Shown in pieces: positions 56,760-64,000 of a DNA stretch of 64,000 bases (the stretch's first letter is position 1; every line of letters starts with the position of its first letter). The DNA is from Bursaphelenchus xylophilus (taxonomy: Eukaryota; Nematoda; Chromadorea; Rhabditida; Aphelenchoididae), in the NCBI GenBank assembly GCA_904066235.2, contig CAJFCV020000005.1, forward strand, positions 1,364,001 to 1,428,000. Reading direction: 5' to 3'. The notes under the pieces are model-generated. The model had not been told where the DNA came from, did not search any database, and saw only the letters and a list, made by a program, of their open reading frames with translations. The position numbers and the translations under genes are program-made.

Positions 56760-58590
56760 CCCCTAAGGGGTTTTACAAAGGAATTTTCGAAATTACGCCA
56801 CTTTTTCGGCGGAAAATTGACATTTCGCGGAAGAGTGCATATACCATAATTGATAGCAGTAACAGACAGATCTTTTGTAGGGAAAACAGCCTTAGGGCAT
56901 GAGTTTCAAATCGTAATATACCGTTTCCCCACCAAGCCCCGCTTAACATAGCAGTCGGTCTATCTTATCCATGAGGTCTTGATAGAGATACTCTGGAAAA
57001 AAGAGCAAATAAACATAGTAGTACTGATAACACGGTTACAATTTTTATGATAGTTACAAATCAGGTCCTGCGGCTTATTTCTAATCAGTTTTGGTGTCCT
57101 TATCACTAACAGCTTTTGCACAGTGCAATTTTTTTGAAATAATGGAATTCTTTGACCAAGCCTTGAAAAACCAGCAATAAGTGGTAGTTAAATTGTAAGT
57201 AACAACCAGATTGTTTTCTACTATAATTTTAGACGTCATAGCAAAAATACATTCCAAATTTCATATCATTACAACTACTACTTTACGAGTTACAGTACTC
57301 TCAAGACTGCGGCAATTTCGGGCCCAAACCAATCACCAAATTCGGTCAAATGATCGTTAAAGCAATGGCCTAATGTGGCTGAATCACCACTTGTTTCCCG
57401 CCGGTTACAGCACAATCGACAACGCCGAAAAGTGCACATTACAAAAACGGGAGCAAAAGTAATTTTGGAGCCGAGAAAAAAAAATTGTTTTTGATGGGAG
57501 AAAGGGTAATGTCTGAAGAGTGCAACCCATATACAAACGATCGGAATGTTGCGCAGCGTTATCAGGAGACCGTCTAGCCAACGTTGAACTGTTGGAATAA
57601 CAGTTCAACGGGACCGGAGTGCGTTTTTCGTCAGCTGTTTTTGAACTTTTTTGGGGAAAACTGGAAAAAATTGAGGGAAAATGGCATTTTTATGGGGAAA
57701 ATAGCTAAAACAAGGTAAAATACGGAGAAGGCAGGATATATAGTAATATCAGAGATCATTTAATGTTATTTACAAGACTAAAATCGAAGGTTAAGTCAAC
57801 GAATTTGACCGCTTTCGACAAAAAAAAACTTGTTTTTGGACGAAAAAATAGTAAAAAATCCAAAATAAATGTAAAATGCAACAATTACAGCCATCATATC
57901 CTATTCTAAGTGCCTCACAAATCTCTAATCTTCCACTGCCAGCCAGCTGCTACCTTATTTTACCCATGAAATTTCGAAAAAACTCAAAAATTTCTTTATA
58001 TTATACCAGACGTCTCCGAACCAAAATGGTGGATGAAAGCACAAGGGCCACCGCATCCGCTGGAGAACTTGTTGCATCGCGTGGGGAACAAAGACGGATC
58101 GATTTTTATCTCCGCAATTCGCTCCCCGACGCCGTTTATCAGCCCCGGCGATGATAAATAGCGAAATGGATGGGTGATCGGGAAAAAATATTTTTCGCCT
58201 CTTTTTAGGTCATACCGTAGCGAAAAGCGGGCTGCGTCGGGACGCGGAAGTCTTCATGAACAACAAACCGATGACAAAGTCGACAAAAATCTCTCGTTTA
58301 ATCAATCCAATTGTAATGTTTTCGGTAGAACTTGATCACGAACAGCTATCGACAAAATGAGAGCGGAAGGGGATTCAGAGTCGAAGAGATCAGTGGATTA
58401 GCCCCCGATGGATGGATATACTTTTCGCCGGCGGGAAAAAGTGGGATGCAATGAACTTTTAGGGAGAAAAATGTGGTATATGACAAATTGCGTGCGGTTT
58501 TTATTACTTCGGACAAACAAAAGCGCTACGTATACGGTCACAAATTGAGAGAAATTTTGGGGAAACCGGAAATTTTCGAAATCGCATTGT
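56760..58590. other. Intergenic or 5' non-coding region, no supported gene
   Basis: Mixed AT-rich DNA with small complex islands at about 57.36-57.62 and 58.0-58.4 kb. Short ORFs (for example 58.02-58.15 kb, plus) have no splice or domain support. Confidence 0.4.
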
Positions 58591-58594
58591 GCGA

Positions 58595-59105
58595 AATCGA
58601 CCGGTCGAAAAGTCTTAGGAATGGGCTTAAATTGAAGATAAAGCCCTCAGGAGTTCTGATAAGCTACCACAATAATCATAACTAGTCCCGCATTACTGTA
58701 ATATTGAATTATTTCCAACGAGTTTTTACAAAACGTAAAAATTTCAAATCTGCACTGTACAAAATCGACCAGTCGAAAAATCTCAAAAATGGACTTCGAT
58801 CAAAGCTAAAGCCCTCAGGCTGTCTGGTAAATAACTAGGCTGCTCATAACCACTCACGCCTTACTGTAACATTGAATTATTTCCAACCAGTTTTTACAAA
58901 ACACGAAAATTTCAAATCTTCACTGTGCAAAGTCGACCAGTCCAAAAATCTCAAAAATTGGTTTAAACCAAAGCTAAAGCCCTTAGCTGTCTATTTAGGA
59001 AATGAATATTCTACTTATTACTTCTCACGTCTTACTGTAACATTTTCTTTGCAACCAGTTTTTACAAAACTCAAAAATTTCAAATCTGCACTGTGCAAAT
59101 AATAA
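58595..59105. repeat. Tandem repeat, exactly 168 bp, about three and a half copies
   Basis: AAATCGACCRGTC-like words start at 58598, 58766 and 58934, and CAAATCTGCACTGTGC at 58745, 58913 and 59081. Each unit includes a GCACTGTGC palindrome and AAAGCCCTCAG. Confidence 0.9.
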
Positions 59106-59506
59106 GCCTTCAATATAAGCGATCATATTTGCAAATCAACGGATGGGGCGTCAACCATACGGTCCATAAAAAATTTTTGGTTCCACACCCCCAGTTATTC
59201 GGCTATGACGTCATTTTTTATTGGAGGAAATTCCGATCTCGCCCATTTTTAAACACCGCACTGTGCGAAAATCACAAGACATACAAACTTGGTTATAGCC
59301 TCAAATTGAAGCATATGATGTCTACTATACTGCTTACATTACATATGCAACATGTCCCCTCAGGCTATTTTGAAATTAAACATTTTTGTTGAGACCAAAA
59401 TTTTGAAGCTTTCGTATAAAATGTCGCTTTTTTGAGTCAACAAAGAATTGTGGCGGGGTAACACTCACACCGTGGAAAACTTTGCAGCCACATCTTCGTA
59501 CGTGAC

Positions 59507-59881
59507 CTACGGTAAATTCATTTTGCACTCAAAATTCGGGCCGAAGAACGGCTTCGAATAAACACCCCAAATCTCATTCTTTCGCTCAATTCTCCTCGCC
59601 GGAACCTTCAAAAACACTTGTTGCAGCGCGCGTCTAACAAGCTTCGGAGTGTGCGAGGTGACAGAAGAGTCAACAGATTCGACCAAAAAACTGACCTGAA
59701 TGATCTCGCCGCTGGCGTTCTTTTTGTTTGCACGAGGCTTTTTCCCCCCATTTTTTGACAAAAAAATGTTTGCTAACCTGCTTTGCGGGCCCGGGAACTG
59801 GAGAGAGCCGGATTTTTGGGCCGAAATTAACATATTGCAGAGTGCGCGGACTATTTTTGCGGCAAAAACCAGAGCAGGCAC
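59507..59881 (-). CDS. Possible coding exon, unrecognised
   Basis: A 124-codon minus-strand ORF with a central Lys/Asn-rich region and a complex C-terminal half (LVRRALQQVFLKVPARRIER). It could contain a donor (ATTCAG/GTCAGT). No partner exon, domain or repeat explanation was found, so this is only a candidate. Confidence 0.2.
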   Translation of the reverse strand: MPALVFAAKIVRALCNMLISAQKSGSLQFPGPQSRLANIFLSKNGGKKPRANKKNASGEIIQVSFLVESVDSSVTSHTPKLVRRALQQVFLKVPARRIERKNEIWGVYSKPFFGPNFECKMNLP

Positions 59882-59899
59882 GGCTTTGTGGGGGGAAAT

Positions 59900-62240
59900 T
59901 CGAAAGAATTAGGGGAGAAACCCAATTTTCGGGGAGAAAGACTGCAAAATTTCCCGTTTATTGCCTCCAATATTCTTCTACAGCAGCAGGGAAACAATTT
60001 TCAAAACATTTTTTTTTCAAAAAAATCGCAAAAATTAGAGAAAAATCAAAAAATTTCCGTCATCAAAAATCATCTAAAGTAATACCCAGATGGTTCGCTG
60101 GAATCTCAGAGTGCTCTGGATTACATTTTAAATCGCATGTTATCCCAACAGAAGCCCTACATCAGGCTATGACAGCTTTTCCAACACTTGCAACGCCATA
60201 TATGACCATCACAGATATACGTCATTAACTCTATTTTTCGACTTTTTCAAAAAAAATTTTTTTTGCAAAATTGCCTCAGGCCTTCTTGAAGCCTCCTCAA
60301 CAATTTTTGAAAAAAAAATCAGCAAAAATTCGGGTCAAAAACGAGATTTTTTGAGAAACTCTCGAAATTCTGGCCAAATTTAAAAAATCCGCTATACAAA
60401 GTTTTCCCTGCACTATAACGTCCCCAAATGTATTCAACACCCTCCCTGTCGCATGCATTTTTCATTCCTCTCCCCAATTTTCTCCACCTTTCCCTTTTTT
60501 CTCCCCAAAAAATTGTTTTCCGCACCGAATCTCTGGTTTTCCCCCGCCCCCTCCGAATTCCCCACACTCTCTCGCGTTTGCACTCTTATTTCACGAGAAG
60601 AGCGGGCGACAAAAGCGTCGCTGTTTAGCCTTGCAGATCTTCGAGACCGAATTCCGAAAAAAATTGGTGCACAAAAACGTCGGGTTTCGAGGCCGGCGCG
60701 GAGTCGCAAAAAGTTGATAAAAATTCAAATTTCGCAATGAAAAAAATTGCAAGCGGAGAGTGTTTTGAAGCGAAAGGACAGAGGGCTTAGCATAATTCCC
60801 AACGACTTGCTATCCCACACACGGCTTCGCAAAGCAGCCGCTTTCTAAGCGGATTTTGCGCAAAAATCCGCTTCCACGGCCTGGAATTTGGAGAAACGGG
60901 GGGCGAAAATTGTGGGATTAAACGGTGAGGAAACGCTTGTTATGTGCAGTAAACATCGTACATGTTCGTATGAGGCAATGAGAGTGGTTGAAAATACAAT
61001 ATACTGCATGGAATTCGATTTTTTTCAAGAAAATCTTAAGTTTAAGGCAAAAAATGCCGTTTTTTGACAAAAACTCGCCTATAACAGACAAATTTCTTAA
61101 CAAAAATAAAAGATAACACTATAGGAGTTCATATTCTACCTTGATTTAACTTTTTGGACGTCTTAATTTTTTGTTGTCAACGGAAAAGTTAGGAAAAATT
61201 CAAGATTTTTGAAAAAAAACTAGGGAAATTTTGAAAATTGATCGTATAACATGTCTCCCCTTTCAAAATTAGAAAACACTTGACATCAGGAACTCATATT
61301 TTACTACATTACACCTTTGACTCATCATATTTACCATGTTTAACCCACAAATCTCAAGAAATTTGAGATTTTCCCCGGAAAACATGGGTAAATCGCAAAT
61401 TTTTCGTATAAAATGTCGCCTCAGCCCCTAAATTATCCAATTCCTTCAATTTCACACAATACCACATGTCTGTACACCCGACACGATACGGGAAATAGTA
61501 ATTTCAAAGGCTTTCCGAAGCAAAATTCTGCAAAAAAGGGGATGACTGAAGAAACCACCCTCCTTTGTTTATCGTAATCTTCATGTATACGATGCGGCGT
61601 GCAATAAAACCCAGACGGGTTGGAATATCAGAAAAAAAAAACATAAAAGGTTCGGGCAGACATCAACAGGTCAGAGATTGGGGAGGAGGGAAACTGCAGG
61701 AAATGGGAGGCAAAAACAAGATTTTGCAGCCATCTTGGGGCCGTGTTAAGGGGGTTTGTGGTATTTAGAATAGAGTATAGATCTCTAGCTTTGCTGTCAA
61801 TATCAAATTTGATAATAAATCGGCTTTAAATATCGAAAATATTGAAAAAAACGGGAAAAATCGGGGAAAAAATGATGTTATACTAGATAACACCTATTTT
61901 TATTGCCTTAAACTCTCTGTTAAACTTGAAAATACTTTCTAAAATCTATAAGGAGGTTGTAAAACAATTTTTTATTCTATTTACTGTCTCAAAATTCACA
62001 ATATTCATCAAAAATCTTCCAAAATATTGAAAAAATGCAAATTTTTGTAATTTTTCTAAATTATTTAGAGTTAATGTCTAACAAATGATATTAAAAATGT
62101 TAATGAGCTATTACACTTCGCCTACAAAGGCCAATTCAGCATTTCTGCGGGCTAAAATTTATGGAAATGAGAGGAAATTTGGAAAAAACTAAAATTTTTT
62201 GGCGATTTCCGATGTTTTAAGGTAAAATACCTTGCAAATG
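59900..62240. other. Intergenic region, no supported gene
   Basis: AT-rich sequence with one GC-richer island at about 60.5-60.9 kb and scattered TCGTATAAAATGTC copies near 61.24 and 61.40 kb. Nothing definite. Confidence 0.4.
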
Positions 62241-62249
62241 GCCAAATTA

Positions 62250-62775
62250 ACCTCTCGAAAAGCACGTTGATAGCACGTCAAGGCTTCCTAAAGTGCACGT
62301 AGCTTCTAATGCATTCCATTTTTTATGCGAATCAACGCTCAACCGGCAATTTTCAGAGGCCCAAGTCGAATGATTGATGAGGCGCCAAAGTACGTGACAT
62401 CTCGAAACAAAATGCACTCGCTGCGGTAATCCATTTTCGGTCCAGCAACTGTGGCCACATTCGTGGTCATTAATCTCTTCGCGAAATTGGAAAAATTTCT
62501 CCCCCCTAATAAGCGCACAAAGCCCCGGCGGGGCCGCTCGGCGGAATGCGAGCCGATAATGAGTGGCCGCGCAAAAGTGCGTCTCACCGTCCTCGTCGTG
62601 CCGAGAACCGCGCGCCTCGCGGAATAGCCGGCTAATTCTTTTCTTTTTGCGGACAAAATATTGGCAAGTTTGGAGGAGAAGATAGAGTCCTCGCCGCCAC
62701 TCTCGGCCCAAAGTAAATTCTCAAGAGATGGGGCACGTACGCGTCGCGGTCTTTGGTCGATCACATGCAACAACA
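62250..62775. promoter_or_regulatory. Complex GC-rich island, candidate regulatory DNA
   Basis: About 520 bases of non-repetitive, GC-rich sequence (GCCCCGGCGGGGCCGCTCGG near 62523). ORFs on the minus strand overlap it in two frames, neither with splice support. It may be an enhancer or promoter. Confidence 0.3.
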
Positions 62776-63000
62776 AACATTAAAGTTTGGGTTGAAATTA
62801 AAAAGTTATTTTTGGAGCGTTTTGATGTCATGAATAACTTCGGCGGTAAGTCACGTAGTAAATGTTGGGGAGAAAAGGTAAAGAGCTCAAAATGAAGCCA
62901 GTAGAGTCTAGTGGTTATATTATTTTGCAGCTATGCCCTATGGCATCATACTTTGGAGAAATTGCAAATTTTGGAAAAGGGTCTGAAATTTGATATCATG

Positions 63001-63350
63001 GACAATATTGGTTTGTACCGTCGAAAGTTCTAAGTCGACGGTGATGCTTCTACCCTAATATAAGCCGCAATACAACTGGAATTTACTGTACAAAATATCA
63101 GCACGTTTTATAGGAGAGGAAATTTTTTACGAGCAATTTTCCAAAGACAACAAAAAATTGTTGACTCATGGATAATATTGGCGTATATTGTTATAAGTTC
63201 TAAGTCGACTGTGATGCTTCTACTCTAATATAAGCCGCAATATAGCTAGAATTTACCGTACGAAATATCAGAAAGTTTTATCGGAGAGGAAATTTTTTAC
63301 AAGCAATTCTCCAAGACCAACAAAAAATTGTTGACTCATGGATAATATCG
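63001..63350. repeat. Tandem repeat, exactly 170 bp, two full copies plus part
   Basis: CATGGAYAATATYG words start at about 63001, 63171 and 63341. Shared words include AGTTCTAAGTCGAC and GTGATGCTTCTAC. Confidence 0.9.
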
Positions 63351-63399
63351 AGAGTAGCGGGGTTCTTTGCAAGTCCACCAAGTCCATTTATTTTTCATA

Positions 63400-63930
63400 T
63401 TACATCCAATCACATCTAATCTACCACCTACAATTATCCAACCCTCAATTGTGCCAGCAACATAATTACAGGCAATCCAAATACCCCATCCAATTTGCCC
63501 AACCTGCCGTTATAATTAGCCCAGCATGTAAACACGACCGAAATTTCCGAGAAACCCCTCCAGACACAACAATCTTCGCCTTCACGGGGGGCAAGTTCGC
63601 CGTCAATCCCTTCGTATTAACCCAACACCCGGTGTAGTCGCGGGGAGAAAACAAAAATGGGCAAGGAAATTAGTCCTCCCTCCCGTATTTTGCACAAAAA
63701 AGGAGAAGATAACAAAGAAAACTTTGGGGGGCAGCCGAAAATATTGTCGAGCACGCACTATTTGGGGGCCGCGGAGACGTAAACATCATCACGTTTTCGC
63801 GAAGAACGCTGCGGGGAGAGGTCGGGAGGAACACAAAGTATTCGAAACATAGATAGCGCGTCTGCAAAGTTGTAACCTTTTGTGGAGTGGAAGAGAGCAA
63901 TTTGCGCAAATTTAAAGCGATTTTTACGCA
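63400..63930. other. Non-repetitive island near the right edge
   Basis: Balanced-composition DNA with no convincing ORF or splice signals; could be non-coding regulatory DNA or part of a gene beyond the window. Confidence 0.25.
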
Positions 63931-63980
63931 ACACAGCTCCCAACTTTTTATTTTGAATAAAAAATTTGAGAGTTTTAACT

Positions 63981-64000
63981 ACAGTGGCGGACCTGATCCA
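63981..64000. mobile_element. Left end of a third CAGTGGCGGACCTG MITE
   Basis: ACAGTGGCGGACCTGATCCA, cut by the end of the window, preceded by CT so that TA-CAGTGG is conserved as in the other copies. Confidence 0.8.

Noticed and set aside
57876..58154. 92-codon plus-strand ORF containing MVDESTRATASAGEL
   Set aside because: No splice partner, poly(A) signal or recognisable domain; the upstream half is low-complexity.
62247..62776. Two minus-strand ORFs of about 150 codons in different frames
   Set aside because: Mutually overlapping, in a GC-rich island, without splice or domain support; more likely non-coding.

Overview
The window looks like a stretch of nematode (Caenorhabditis-like) nuclear chromosome. 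Almost every supported intron ends in the nematode acceptor TTTTCAG or a close variant, several start codons sit a few bases after an acceptor as in spliced-leader trans-splicing, and the recognisable genes have nematode or general animal relatives. Exons are short, normal-composition islands in very AT-rich, repeat-filled DNA. I rebuilt gene models by joining exons only where splice consensus and reading phase agree. They come from the sequence alone, with no transcript or database support.

Layout, left to right. At 0.5 kb there is one internal exon of a minus-strand gene that leaves the window. From 7.3 to 10.3 kb a plus-strand gene encodes a small secreted/membrane Ig protein (260 aa). It converges on a minus-strand gene (15.6 to 10.9 kb) for a 198-aa protein with two membrane segments. 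On the minus strand, the nuclear cap-binding subunit CBP20 (ncbp-2, 19.1-17.7 kb) lies 285 bp behind a 109-aa single-pass protein with a lysine-rich tail (20.2-19.4 kb), a spacing that suggests an operon. A 19-kb minus-strand gene (40.8-21.6 kb) encodes about 1,763 aa: an N-terminus like vertebrate CCDC141, a long spectrin-like helical region, then six I-set Ig domains. A small plus-strand gene is nested in one of its introns (39.1-39.4 kb), with a diverged copy of its first exon 1 kb upstream. From 52.1/51.6 to 44.5 kb a minus-strand gene encodes an ELM2-SANT-C2H2 corepressor of the MIDEAS/TRERF1/SAEG-1 type. Beyond 52 kb there is little gene evidence: one possible terminal exon of a membrane protein at 55.2 kb and several GC-rich islands.

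Repeats dominate the rest. The most striking is a 9-bp palindrome, GCACNGTGC, present roughly 150-200 times by eye, in dense introns and intergenic arrays. There are also many unrelated short tandem arrays with monomers near 158-170 bp or near 135 bp, several TIR elements (MITE-like) including one carrying a tRNA-like sequence, and a 2.4-kb foldback element. An intronic tandem repeat has the same DNA palindrome that encodes a His-rich peptide in an exon of the CCDC141-like gene. These repeats are the best candidates for something not previously described.
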